Shown here piece after piece: positions 34,063 through 45,800 of a stretch of DNA of 64,000 bases. Under the pieces are notes generated by a model. It saw only the letters and a list, made by a program, of their open reading frames with translations, searched no databases and was not told the DNA's origin. Origin of the DNA: Leucocoprinus leucothites (lineage: Eukaryota; Basidiomycota; Agaricomycetes; Agaricales; Agaricaceae). The translations under genes were made by a program, and so were the position numbers. Position 1 is the first letter of the stretch, and each line of letters opens with the position of its first letter. The DNA lies in NCBI GenBank assembly GCA_013368445.1, contig JAACJO010000045.1, positions 62,001-126,000 on the forward strand. Reading direction: 5' to 3'.

Positions 34063-35958
34063 ATGGGTAAACAAAAGTCCAAGTCTAACAAGCCTCCCTG
34101 CCAAACAACCAAGTCTGCTGAAGCCTCCACCAATGAGCTCAACATCGCTGAGATATCTGAGGATAAACATCTTGACCCCTACAATGACCCCCACAATGTT
34201 TGCGGGTTCTTTGGTCCTCCCCAGGCTGACGTTTCATCACCTGGTCCCTCCTCCCTGCCTGCTGCTGATGTTCCATCGCAGCTGGTATTGTCTTGCATGG
34301 CTGATGTCCTGTTGCTGTTCCCAAAGCCCTTCACTGCCAGTGGACAAATGTTCTACCCTGTGAAGAACCCCCCTTCCCCAGCACTGCTGTCTGCTGTCTC
34401 CTCTGGGTCAACTGAGGAGTCTGTTGAGACTCGGGCTCTTGCTGGGCTCTATTTCTTCACCCGCTTTGCTGGGTCAGCCTCCCTAGGCCCCCTACCCAAG
34501 GCCACCACTGCTATACTTGTCCCAACCCTCATTGGGCTTGTTGCAGAAATCTTCAACGAAGGCCAAGGCAACACGGCCCTCAACAGCAAGCATATGCAAG
34601 CCCAGGGATGGGCCACATTCGCAGATTTCATTCAGGATTGTGCCACCAGAGTTCTAGAGGCTGACCCTGACCATATGCATATCATCCATGAGGCAACCCA
34701 TGGATCTGCTGACAAAGTGGATCCACATGACATTGACATGGGCTCCCCCAAGGCACCCAAGCAAATGCCCAAGGCACCACGGCCTGCCCCAGCCCGTCCC
34801 CCCCTACTGCCCAATCTGGTGCCTGCAAAAGTCCATGCTAGTGGCAAAGCACCCACCCAAGTGCCCCCTGCTCCTAAGGTTAGGTCTGATGGCCAAGCCC
34901 AGCGAGTGCCCATCCCATCCTCAGTGGCTAAGAAGTCATTTGCCAAGGTCGCCTGCACTCTGGCATCTGTGGCAGTGCTTATCAAGCTTGCCCAGTCCCA
35001 CCCCACCCTCAAGCCTGACCGTGTTGCCACAATACATCAGGCTACCCTTGCTGATGTGCCTTCTGCAAAGAAGCCCCGCATGACCATGTCGGGCCCTACC
35101 CAGTGCCAACTCTTCCTCGACTTCACTGGCGACACTGGTGATATCACCTACCTCCATCACAAGGCCATGCACCTTATTAATGACTCCTTCACTTGCGCAA
35201 AGAGCTTGCTTTGTGTTGAGAATATTGCTAGGGTGTACAACACCATCTTGTTGTACACCAACTCCATTGCCACTGATGCTGAGGCATTGGTGATCAAATC
35301 CACCCTCTCTTCTGCTTTTATGGCCCTGTTTGAGCTGAAGACTAAATGCCCCAGGTCCAGGTCTTATCTCAAGATCCTGGATGTCCCTTACTACATGAGT
35401 GGTATCTGCACCACCCCACAACATGTCTCTGACTGCATGCATTTGTCTCCCTTTAAGGAGATATTCACCAACATCTCCTCCATGCACATCATGTGCAATT
35501 CCACTAAAGCCAACACCACCACCATTTGGGTTGACCTTTGGGATTCTCAGTCCGGCACTAATGCTAAGCACCTGGTCAGCAAATACCTCAACTTCAACGG
35601 TGTGCAGTCTATGATTAAGGCTGCACATGCTCACCCTGGGACCCCCCAGTGTCAACAATGCTGGTGTTGGGGCCACACTACCACCACCTGTTGCAACTGT
35701 GCTCTCAGGTGCTCACAATGCAGTGGGCCACATTGGTCCAAGAATCACCGCACCACCTCCTCCTGCTGTAAGAGATCGCCAAAGGCTAACCCCCTCATTC
35801 AGCCCACACCCGCCAGGGATCCCTGTCCCCACATCAAGTGTGTCAATTGTGGTAAGGAACATGCTGCTACTGACCACAAATGCACATTCTGGTGTCACCG
35901 GTTTGATTGGGATTGGCTGCAAAGTCATTCTGGTTCTGCTGGTCAGCCCCAGGCCTAG
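34063..35958 (+). CDS. LINE ORF1 protein, intact (631 residues)
   Basis: The frame runs from the ATG in CTACATGGGTAAAC to TAG without a stop. It has a Lys/Ser N-terminus, a long Pro/Ala-rich and helical middle, the conserved RSRSYLKILDVPYY block (about residues 435-450), and C-terminal zinc knuckles: C-x2-C-x4-H-x4-C (about residues 530-545), a second Cys/His knuckle with GPHWSKNH, and C-x2-C-x4-H-x4-C (NCGKEHAATDHKC). This is the ORF1 layout of Tad1-like fungal LINEs; the protein is expected to bind LINE RNA and act as a chaperone in reverse transcription. Other copies in the window share it, with the ORF1 of LINE g nearly as complete. Confidence 0.85.
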   Translation: MGKQKSKSNKPPCQTTKSAEASTNELNIAEISEDKHLDPYNDPHNVCGFFGPPQADVSSPGPSSLPAADVPSQLVLSCMADVLLLFPKPFTASGQMFYPVKNPPSPALLSAVSSGSTEESVETRALAGLYFFTRFAGSASLGPLPKATTAILVPTLIGLVAEIFNEGQGNTALNSKHMQAQGWATFADFIQDCATRVLEADPDHMHIIHEATHGSADKVDPHDIDMGSPKAPKQMPKAPRPAPARPPLLPNLVPAKVHASGKAPTQVPPAPKVRSDGQAQRVPIPSSVAKKSFAKVACTLASVAVLIKLAQSHPTLKPDRVATIHQATLADVPSAKKPRMTMSGPTQCQLFLDFTGDTGDITYLHHKAMHLINDSFTCAKSLLCVENIARVYNTILLYTNSIATDAEALVIKSTLSSAFMALFELKTKCPRSRSYLKILDVPYYMSGICTTPQHVSDCMHLSPFKEIFTNISSMHIMCNSTKANTTTIWVDLWDSQSGTNAKHLVSKYLNFNGVQSMIKAAHAHPGTPQCQQCWCWGHTTTTCCNCALRCSQCSGPHWSKNHRTTSSCCKRSPKANPLIQPTPARDPCPHIKCVNCGKEHAATDHKCTFWCHRFDWDWLQSHSGSAGQPQA

Positions 35959-36246
35959 GGGGAGCTCCCTAGTGTCAACACATTATCCCCCATTCATCAC
36001 CAGCCACTGGGTGGGCCCCTACAAACCCCAAGGCCTGCCACTTTAGATGCAGTAATATCAGTATATGTTTCATCTCTTTGTATTTTGTCACATGCCTAGC
36101 CCCCTTCTGCTGTTGATTTGTGTATTGTCTCAGACAGGACTATTATATATTCCTGGTTGTTTACTCTTGCCTAGTCAGTAGTGGTATTGGTTCCCTGTAG
36201 TAGATAGTTGGGCATGGACTGCTATCGTGCACCACATTATAAATTT

Positions 36247-36263
36247 GGACCCCTTCAGGGTCC
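36247..36263 (+). other. 3'-terminal hairpin of the LINE family
   Basis: GGACCC and GGGTCC can pair around a 5-base loop just before the A-rich tail. Equivalent hairpins, with changed bases, lie before the tails of LINE g (about 49838), LINE a (about 30701, minus) and LINE f (about 40812, minus). It is a candidate recognition signal for the LINE reverse transcriptase. Confidence 0.6.
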
Positions 36264-36663
36264 ACTGAATAAAAAAAATAAAAAATAAAAAAAGACAGGG
36301 TAGAAGGTAGTTCCACCAGCTGTGAAGGGTTTCAGTGGCGACAAGATGTCAGCCACTGGGGGAGCAACTGACAGCAATGGGATGTCAGCAGTCAGTTGGG
36401 AGGGGCCAGGTAATGAGACATCAGCCTGGGGGGAGCCGAAGAACCCACACATGTTGAGTGGGTTGTCATAGGGGTCGAGGTGGTCATGTTCGGCCATCTT
36501 GGCAATGTTAAGCTTGTCATCAGACATGGTGGACTCAGATTCAAGCACTACAAACTGGTTTGCAGTGTTTCTAGACTTGTGCCTACCCATAGTAACATAG
36601 ATAGACAATGTAAGAATGCCTCAGAACAAACACCAACTTTCAATGGTGGTGGTAAGAGGACAA

Positions 36664-37170
36664 GGAGGGATGTGGACCAGAGGGTTCATTTCACTGATAG
36701 GGATGATTCTGTCAAGATGTGGACAGATTTGCAAGCTGTGCACCTTCAGAGGCATCCTGGCACTTGTTTTAATGCCTATGATGACCTCTTCAACATCAGG
36801 AAGGCTGAGGACAAGTCCCTGCAGTCCCTCATCAACAGGGTGGAGGAGAGCATGAAGCAGATCCAAAATCTTCATCCTGATGACTTTGACCTCAAAGGCC
36901 TGGATGAGGAGCTCACTTCTATGGCTCTAATCTGAGCCCTGCCAACTGAGGAGTACTCCTCCTTCATTTCCTCCCTCCTCCTCAAGGACAAACTTGACAA
37001 GGCTGCTGTGTATTAGGCCTTTGTCACTGAGGACACTGACATCGCAGGAGGGCCATAGAGCTTCCCTCTTCCTCCTCTGCGCTTTCTGCCACCTCCAGAG
37101 GCCTCAAAATGTCGAAATCGACCGATCCATGTGGCTGGTGTCACAAAACCGGTCATACAGAGGCCAAATG
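36664..37170 (+). pseudogene. gag: copia-type gag fragment between two LINEs
   Basis: The plus-strand frame reads as the central and C-terminal part of a Ty1/copia gag (LHPDDFDLKGLDEEL, then SLLLKDKLDKAAV), ending with a CCHC knuckle (CGWCHKTGHTEAKC, about 37127-37170). It has a TGA at 36933-36935 and further stops. It is bounded on both sides by LINE 5' ends pointing away from it. It comes from a different copia family than 42579-48222. Confidence 0.7.
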
Positions 37171-37670
37171 CTCATCCCTCCTTGTCCTCTTACCACCACC
37201 ATCAAAAGTTGGTGTTTGTTCTGAGGCATTCTTACATTGTCTATCTATGTTACTATGGGTAGGCACAAGTCTAGAAACACCGCAAACCAGTTTGCAGTGC
37301 TTGAATCTGAGTCCACCATCTCTGATGATGAGCTCAACATCACCGAGATGGCCGAAGATGACCACCTCAACCCCTATGACAACCCACTCAATGTGCATGG
37401 GTTCTTCGGCTCCCCCCAGGCTGACATCTTGTCACTGGGCCCTTCCCAACCAACTGCTAATGTCCTGTTGCTATCGGTTGCTCCCCCAACAGCTAACATT
37501 TTGTCACCACTAAAACCCTTCACAGCTGGTGGAACCACCTTCTACCCTCTTGACCCTCCCCCTGCCATGCCTGAATCAGTGACCTCCTCCAAGGGAAAGA
37601 AGAAGGAGCTCACCCCAAAGCATGCCCTCACCAGCCTCCGGTCCTTCCTCACATAGTTGGACACCATTGA

Positions 37671-39945
37671 ATTTTTATTTTTTTTAAATATCAATGATTT
37701 ATTATGCAGTGCATGGTCACAGTCTGTGCCCACCAACATAGTACAGGACCTAAGTACCACTACCTAAGCCAGACACTACAAAGATGGGAATAGATAAAGT
37801 CCTGTCTGAATATAGTACACTACTCAACAGCAAAGAAATGTGGCATAGTAACAAGATGAAACTACAAGTCCAACTTGCAGACCTCTAACAGTAAGCTTAC
37901 ATACATGCACATGTGGCCCTAGCAACGTACCAATGGGGTTGGAAGATGCATTGAAGCAGGTACACAACCTACAACCAGGGCCTCCAATTGTCCTCCTTGT
38001 GACAGCTAAGCCAATCACAGTCGAACTGGTGGCACCAGAATGGGCACTTTCAATCATCAGCTGCATGGTCACCCTTGCAGTTGATACATGGGATGTGGGG
38101 ACAGGGCTCCCCAGTGGGTGTGGGCAGGATAGGGGGGTTTGCCTTTGGACTCCCCTTACAGCACAATGATGTGGAGTGATGATTCTCACTATGGTGAGGA
38201 CCACCACACTGGGAACACCTGAGTGCATGGTTGCAGCAGGTGGGAGTAGAGTGACCAAAGTGCCAGTAGCACTGGCACTGGGGGACACTGGGGTGGGCAC
38301 AGGCAGGCTTGATGACAGCCTGCATACTGTTGAAGTCAAGGTACTTGTTGAGGAGCTTCTTGGTGCCAGCTCCTGACTGAGAGTCCCATAGGTCAAACCA
38401 AATAGTTGCAATATCAGCCTTGGGGGAGTTGTGCATGATGCACACAGATGAAATGTCAGTGAAAGTGTCCTTGAACAGAGACAATTACATATACTCGGTG
38501 ATCTGAACTGGCGTAATATGGACACCATTCATGTGGAAAGGGACATCAAGGATCTTGAGATAAGACCTTGACCTGGGGTGGTGTGTCTTCAGCTCAAATG
38601 GGGCAGTGAAGACAAAGGGGATAGCAGACTTGATGACAGTGATGTTGGAGTCTGAGGGTATGGCAGAGGTGTACAGTGTGATGGTACTGTATGCCTTGGT
38701 TATGTTCTTGACATGCAAAGAAGACTTGGCATGTGAGAGGGCATCATTGAGAAGGCACATGGCCTTGTAGTGGAGATAAGTGATCTCACTGGCATCACCA
38801 GTGAAATCAAGGAACAGTTGGCAGCAGGTGGGCCCAGCAGTGGTTATGTGTGGCTTCTTGGCAGAGCTGGCAGTGGCAGTGGTGGCCTGATGCATTGCGG
38901 CAATGCGATCAGGGTCGAGGGAGGGGTTTACCTGTGCCAGCTTGATGAGTGACACAGGTGGCACCAAAGCACCAGAATGAGCAGCTTCTGCAAACAAGTG
39001 CTGATGAGGTACTGGAGCAGGAGTAGGGATGGGCACCTTTGTGGGCACTTGAGGGGGGCCACTAGCACATGCCTTAGGGGGTGCTTGCTTGGGTGGTATG
39101 GGGGGATGGGCCAGGGCAGGCAGTGGTGCCTTGGGTGTTTGCTTGGGCACCTTAGGGGAGCCCATGTCAATGTCATGTGGTTCCACTTTGTCAGCAGATC
39201 TATGGGTTGCCTTGTGGATGACGCATGTGTCTTTAGGGGAGGCTTTGGTCTCATTGAACTGAGTGAAGCCCTGCATGAAGAAACAAAAGGTGGTCCAGCC
39301 GCAGCTGGCCCACTGCTTGCCTATGGAAATGCATGCACTCCTGTGCCTGCTCATCTCGAGTTTATAGATGGCACTAGCAAGATAGCTAGCACATGCCTTG
39401 GTGTAGTCCTCGTCGAGGAGGGAATTGTCAGGGAGTTCACACATAAAGCACGAGAACTTCTTGAGGCCATTGAAAGCCTGCTTGGCTGCAGCATTGTCTC
39501 CAGGTATGGTCCCAGTGGAGGATGACAGGGTGGATGGCACAATCAGGGGAGGAGTGGGAACTGGGTAGTACATGGTACCACTAGTGATGAGAGGGGCCTT
39601 GGGACCAAAGGTCACTGGAGGCTGAGTAGTAGATGCCAGTGATGGAACATCAGCAGGCACCGAGGGGAGGGGTGAGGGCAACTGGAAGTCAGCCTTTATA
39701 GCAGCCTTGAAATCCACCATTGTGTGGACCAGCTGGGTGGAGGTGGAGGGCCTGGGGGCCTCTTCAATCATATCGAGCTCATCATCGCCAGACACAATGT
39801 TGGAGTCAAGGTCCATGTTCGCAATTTTGTGAGCAACAGCTTTGGATTTATGCCTACCCATGTTAGCTAGAGTAGAATCAGTGTATACTAGACATCTAAC
39901 TGCACACCAACAAATAGATGGTGGTGGTAAGAGGTCAAGGAGGGA
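37671..39945 (-). mobile_element. LINE copy d (complete, ORF1-only, second tail type)
   Basis: It is inserted in LINE c with a duplication TGGACACCATYGA (37658-37670 and 39946-39958). The 5' end shows the family signature at about 39945-39916. Its tail differs from that of LINE b: it ends ATAAATCATTGATATT plus A-rich sequence and lacks the GGACCC hairpin. LINE e has the same tail, so the two form a subfamily. Confidence 0.88.
37969..39861 (-). pseudogene. ORF1 of LINE d (630 codons, two stops)
   Basis: The frame from ATG 39861 to TAG 37969-37971 is the same length as ORF1 of LINE b. TAA at 38485-38487 and TGA near 38050, the latter at an Arg position, interrupt it. The middle block RSRSYLKILDVPFH and three Cys/His knuckles are kept; the first knuckle has lost a Cys (QCQCYWHFGH). 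The N-terminal third differs in sequence from LINE b, consistent with a separate subfamily shared with LINE e. Confidence 0.8.
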
Positions 39946-42578
39946 TGGACACCATCGATTATGCTGCCAATATCATGGACCAAGATGCATGGGCCATGGT
40001 TACATGTTTAGCCAAGGCCTCACATGCCATAGCCAGCAAGCTGAAGATGAGTGACATGCTGATCACCTTGAACTCTCTCAACACCAAGGGCTGGGAGATG
40101 TTCACTGATTGTTTGGTGGGCCTTGGTCAGAGATTCTTAGCTGAAGCCTCCCCTAAAGCAATGTACATTGTCCACGAGGTGACCCATGGATCTGCTGACT
40201 CAGCGGGTCCATGTGACATTGACATGGGCTCCCCCAAGGTGCCCACCTTACCACCGCTAGATTGTCAGCCCACCCCAGCCTGTCCCTCCCTTTTTTTTAT
40301 TTTTTATTTTTAAAATCAATGATTTATTACATGGTGCCCAGTTGCAGTCTGTGCTCACCAACATAATACAGGGCCTAAGTACTACTACCTAAGCCAAACA
40401 CTACAGAGATGAGAATGGATAAAGTCCTGTCTGAATATAGTATAATACTCAATGGCAAAGAGATGTGGTATAGTAACAAAATGAAATGAAACTAAAGTCC
40501 AACTTGCAGACCTCTAACAGTAAGCTTACATGCGTGTGTGGCCCTAGCAACAAACCAACAGGGTTGGAGGATATGTTGAAGCAGGTACGCAACCTACTAC
40601 TGGGGCCTCCTATTGTCTTCCTTGTGATGGCTAAGCCAATCACAGTCAAACTGGTGGCACCAGAACAGGCACTTTTGATCATCAGCTGCATGGTCGCCCT
40701 TGCAGTTGATACATGAGACGTGGGGACAGGGCTCCCCAGTGGGTGTGGGCAGGATGAGGGGGTTGGTCTTCAGACTCCCCTTTTTTCTTTTTTTTTTTTT
40801 TTTAAATCAGTGGACCCTGAAGGGATCCATTTATAATGTGGTGCGCAATAGCAGTCCATGCCCAACTACTATAACATGCAAAAAGTACTGCTACCAACTA
40901 CACATCTACATAGCTAGGTATAGATATGAGTCTGAAGTCTACTTAGTACAAATGACATCTTCACGCAGTGGCACATAGTCTGAGATGAAAGAGATACTAT
41001 ACAAATTGACTTGTTCTAATTTGCCAGCAGATAGAAGGTGCACAGCATGGATCTCCAGGGCCCACCACGCATAGCATGGGGGTGGATAATACAACCTGTA
41101 GGGAAGAGAACCCTACAGATGTGACCGAGCAGCATTGCGACAATGGTGTTCAAGCCAAAGCCAGTCAAACTGGTGTTGCCAGAATGGGCATTTGCGATCA
41201 TCAGCTGCATGCAACTTGGTGCAGTTGACACACTTGATGTGGGGACAGGGATTCCTGGGGGGGTGGGCAGGATAGGGGGGTTGACCTTCAGACTTCCCTT
41301 ATAACAGCTTGAATGGGAGCGGTGGTTCTCAGTACAATGAGGACCGCTGCAAGTAGCGCATCACAATGCATGGGCGCAGCACAATGGGGTAGAATGTCTC
41401 TAGCACCAGCAATGCTAACGCTGTAGACTGCCTGGGTGAGCACATGCAGCCCGGATCATGGACTGAACACCCTCAAAGTGGAGGTTCTTTCCCAGGAGCT
41501 TCTTGGTGTTTGCTTCTGATTGAGAGTCCCAGAGGTCAAACCAGATGGTGGCAGTGTTGGCTCTGGAGGAGTTGTACATGATGCACATGGAGGAAACATC
41601 TGCAAAAATGTCCTTGAAGGCAGACAATCACATGCGGTCAGTCACATGATTCGGTGCGATGTGGACACCATTCACAAAGTAAGGGACATCAAGAACCTTG
41701 AGGTAGGATCTTGACCTGGGGCAGCGCATCTTGATCACAAAGGGGGTAGTGAAGACAGAGGGGATGGAAGCCTCAATGATATCACAGTCAGCATCAGAGA
41801 GGACAGAAGAGGTGTGCAGCACGATTGTGCTGTACACCTTGGTAATGTTCTCCATATGCAGGATCAACCTGGCACAGGAGAGGGAATTGTTGAGAAGGCA
41901 CATGGCCTTGTAGTGGAGATAGATGACCTCATCAGCCATCTCTTCTTGTCCTCTTACCACCACTATCTATTTGTTGGTGTGTCACAACTAGAGTACAATA
42001 CTACTGCATCTACTTGTAGCTACATGGGCAGACATAAATCTAAGTCTAATAAGCCTCCCTGTCAAACAACTGAGTCTATCAAAGCCTCCGCCAACAAGCT
42101 CAATATTGCTGAGATATCCAAGGACAAATATCTCAACCCCTACAATGACCCCTGCAATGTTCATGGGTTCTTTGGTTCTCTCCAGGCTGATGTCTCATCA
42201 CCCGGACCCTTCTCTCTGCCCACTGCTGATGTTCCATCACAGCCAGTAGTGTCCCTCACAGCTGACGTCCCATTGCTATCTCCAAAGCCCTTCACTGCTG
42301 GTGGACAGACATTCTACCCTGTGAAGAACTCCCCTCCCCCAGCACCACTGTCCACTGTCTCCTCCAGGTCAAGTGAGGAGTCTGTTGAGACTCAGGCTCT
42401 TGCTGGGCTCTGTTTCTTTACCCGCTTTGCTAGGTCAGCCCCCCCAGGCCCCCTACCCAAGGCCACCACCACCGTACTGGTCCCAACCCTCATTGGGCTT
42501 GTTGCAGAAATCTTCAACCAAGGCCAAGGCAACACGGCCCTCAACAGCGAGCGTATGCAAGCCCAGGGATGGGCCACA

Positions 42579-42861
42579 TGTTGTAATGAGTGGCAGGGAT
42601 CTAGAGTGAACTTAAACACTCAGAATTGTAGAACAAGACTATATATATTGATAATAATATACCTAGAGTGAAGATAAACACTGTAGGTAATATAAGTAAA
42701 GAGATTTTGTCCATAAAGCAAAATATGCTCACCTCAGAATCGTAGAACAAGACTGAGGTGCACGAAAGGCTACTTGAAAAATAAGAGAGTGACTTATGTA
42801 ATATGCAAGGTGGAAAAAGGAGTTAAGTCTGAAAATACTGCAAAGGGGTATATACACAACA
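42579..42861 (-). repeat. 3' LTR of the copia element
   Basis: It runs TGTTGTAATGAG to ACACAACA and is nearly identical to 47940-48222. A short purine-rich GAGTGGGCA (minus strand, about 42870-42862) just inside is the probable polypurine tract. Confidence 0.9.
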
Positions 42862-42883
42862 TGCCCACTCAACAAGCAAGTAT

Positions 42884-45800
42884 CTACATGAGACCAAGAG
42901 TGGAAATGAAATGAGTGAACTTCACAGTAGCAAGTGCCTTGGTAAGACTGTCGGCAGGCTGCTGGTCTGTAGGGATATATGAAGTTGAAATGTAGCCAGA
43001 TTCATCATGATCACAGATGAATCAATATTTCATGTCGATGTGCTTTGTGCAGTCATTGAGATTCCCAGTGGTGATGAGAATGATGGCAGACTGGTTATCA
43101 GAATGAAGAGGAGTGGGAGTGGTGATCTGAAGGTGAATGGATTCAAAGAAATTTTGAAGCCAAAGGGCTTCCTGACAACCTGTAGCAGCTGCAATAAACT
43201 CAGCCTCAGTAGATGAGGTCAAAAATGCAAGCTTGTTTGCATGAAGCCCAGGTGACAGTACTACCAGCGAGACAAGTAAGAAAACCAGTGATGGACTTAT
43301 GATCAGTCTGATTGCCAGCCCAGTCAGAGTCTGAATAGATGACTGGTTCATCAGGTCCTTCTTTAGCTTGATAGACAAGCTTGTAGTTGGATGTGCCACA
43401 TAGGTAGTGAAAAATGGGTTTGACTGCCTTGAGATGAACTTCACCAGGAGCAGCAACATGATGGGCTACAATGCCCACTGCATAGGAGATGTCTGGATAA
43501 GTGCATACACTGGCATACATGAGCGATCCAATGAATTGTTGATATGTCATGATGTCAACTTCAGGATTTTCCAGAACAGGGAGGGAGAGGGTGCTCTCCA
43601 TCAGGGTCTTCACTGGTCGGCAGTCGGCCATGCCATGATGTAGGGACTGTCATGGATGGTTACCGGATTTAGGACTTGTTTTCTCACAAATGCTGCTAGG
43701 ACTTGGATTTACCATTAACAAGATACTTTCCACATGGGAAGGATAGATGAGACCCTAAGCTAGATGATAAAGCAAAATCCAATGCAAGGAAGCCAAAAAT
43801 ATAATGAGAAACAGAGACGAAGTTGAACGGATGAGATTTGGATGTATCCATCTGGATGGAAAAGCCATCTGTTTTTTTGTTTTGAGTCCTGGCTCAAAAC
43901 TTTCCACTCAATCAACACGAACACTACGTTTTCTGTAAGCTTAGGATCCTGTCTACTATTTCCAGGTTGAAAATTCCCGGCTGTGGCTAAATCTAACCCT
44001 CAGCAGCGCTTGTGAGAAACTGAGTTCCCAAATCCGGTAGTCATCCATGATAGTCCCTACCATGATGTTCAAGGATGTCTTCAATGTACTGAGACTGCGA
44101 AAGACTGACTTCCTTTTGGTTGTCACTTTGCGTCACTTCCATTTGCAGAATCCACTTTGCAGGGCCAAGATCCTTCATGTTGAAATGAGAGTTGAGTTCA
44201 GATTTGGTATGTTCAATGGCAGCAAGGTTGGCAGAGAAAAGGAGAAAGTCATCAACATAGACAGTGATGATGGTGAGTGTGCTGTTTTCATTTTTGACAA
44301 AAACACCATGATCAGAAGCACTGCGAGTGAAGCCCATGGACTCCAATTCAGTGTGGACCTTCTTGTACCACTTGCGACCAGCTTGCTTGAGCCCGTAGAG
44401 TGCGTGGTTCAGTCACCAGATGAGTCCATCAGTTTCCTTTGCCCCAGGAGGAATCTTCATATATATCTTCTCATCAAGATCTCCATTTAGGAATGCAGCC
44501 TTTGCATCCATCTGATGGATGTACCACTGGTGCTTCACTGCGAAAGCCAGGAGAGTCCGGATGGTGGCATGTTTCGTCACAGGAGCATAAGTCTCATTGT
44601 AGTCTATGCCCTCCACTTGTGAGAAGCCTTGGGTGACTAAACGAGCCTTGTAGCATTCCACCTGGCCGTCAGCATCGAGTTTTCGCTTGAAGACCCATTT
44701 GCAGCCAACAACGTGATGGTTCTTAGGCCTTGCAACCTCCGTGAACAGCTCCTTCCTTGTAAACTCCTCCAGCTCCTCTGCCATTGCTTTTCTCCACTCA
44801 AATGCGTTGGGACGGGCCATTGCCTCCTTGTAGGTGACAGGGTCACGATCTAGGGACACCGTTTTCGTGGTTTCATCGCCCACTGAAGCCTCAACAGGCT
44901 CAGGTATCTCCTTCTCCTCTCCAGGACCTTTCTCATCCTCTACCTCCTCCACAGTCATCTTGACCTTCGGCACACCAGGGTTTCGCCGATATGAGCTATG
45001 CTGATACATGGGATCGTCATCCTGAACAGGAGCACGGCGATTTCGAGTAGAACGACGAAGTTCTGGAGGTGGAATGGGGAGGGGATATGGAGTAGGGAAG
45101 ATGGTCTATTTTGCGATGGATCCGGCCTTGGCGGACGCGTTCGGTGCTCGTGCGGGGGCTTTTGAGGTCGGGGAACTCGAATATGAAGTCCCCTTGTCGA
45201 CACGTGTCGCCGTTCTCGTGGTAGAGCGTGTGGATCGAATGGGAGTAGACTGTAGAACATGGCGAAGCTCGGGATCATCGGCTTCATTCGCGGTCTCGTA
45301 ATCGGACTCTTCGGATGCGTCTGGACTGGAAGCGTCCGTCGCAGGTTGTTTGGAGTCGATCGAGTCAGCGGTTGCCGAGATATTGCCCTCTGAGTTGTCC
45401 TCATCACCATCAACCTTCCCTTTGACCAATAAACCTGGATTTTCGTCGTCCTGACCATCCTGGCCATCGGAGTAAGCATCAATGACCACTCTAGTATGAT
45501 CTACTTTACTTCCCTCGTCGAAACAAACATCTCGTGCTTCAAAAACGCGACCAGAGGGGCAGTGAATGAGAATATAAGCCTTCCTTCTAGCTGAGTACCC
45601 CAAGTGAGTGCAGTGTAACGACTTGCAGCCAAACTTGGCTTGTTTATTCTTGGGAATGAGAGCATGGGCATCACAGCCAAAGACACAAAGATGAGCAATG
45701 GAAGGTTTGTTGCCAGTGTAGGCCTGGTAAGGGGTGATGTCATTGTCTAGAGTCTGAGTGGGAACTCTGTTGAGTATGTAAGTGGTGTAAGTGACAGCGT

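Larger units (their letters stand above)
33977..36293 (+). mobile_element. LINE copy b (complete, ORF1-only)
   Basis: It is a 2317-bp copy flanked by a 15-bp duplication GACAGGGTAGAARGT (33962-33976 and 36294-36308), inserted in LINE a. It holds a short 5' UTR with CTCTTACCACCACCAT, an uninterrupted ORF1, a 335-bp 3' UTR ending in a GGACCC/GGGTCC hairpin and an A-rich tail (36270-36293). It contains no endonuclease or reverse transcriptase, so it must have been moved by proteins from another LINE. Its open ORF suggests it is among the youngest copies. Confidence 0.9.
30997..36590 (-). pseudogene. ORF1 of LINE a, split
   Basis: The parts are 36590-36309 (N-terminus starting MGRHKS), 33976-32683 (middle) and 31300-30997 (C-terminus). 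The middle carries the conserved RSRSYLKILDVPYY segment and the start of the first CCHC knuckle. The solo LTR separates the Cys pair from the rest of that knuckle. Three knuckles in total are recognisable, as in LINE b. ORF1 proteins of this clade bind LINE RNA. An in-frame stop near 33820 also occurs. Confidence 0.75.
30655..36663 (-). mobile_element. LINE copy a (ORF1-only), interrupted twice
   Basis: The 5' end lies at about 36663, with the family signature (reverse complement of CTCTTACCACCACCAT), and the A-rich tail is at 30655-30694. LINE b (33977-36293) and a solo LTR (31301-32678) were inserted later. Its 3' untranslated region, with the GGACCC hairpin at about 30701-30718, follows ORF1 directly; there is no ORF2. 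No target duplication can be matched between its flanks, so a rearrangement is likely. Confidence 0.8.
37171..40290 (+). mobile_element. LINE copy c, split by LINE d and truncated
   Basis: The 5' signature (CATCCCTCCTTGTCC, 37171) and ORF1 start (ATG 37255) are followed by 37171-37670, then LINE d, then the continuation at 39946-40290. The ORF1 reading crosses the LINE d insertion in the sense LDTI / LDTIDYAANI. A TAG at 37654-37656 stands at a Trp position. It ends at 40290, where the tail of LINE e begins; its remainder is not found beyond LINE e. Confidence 0.8.

Noticed and set aside
34936..35676. Long open frames on the strand opposite to LINE ORF1
   Set aside because: They recur in every LINE copy as mirror images of the GC-rich, Pro/Ala-coding ORF1 and have no protein character of their own.
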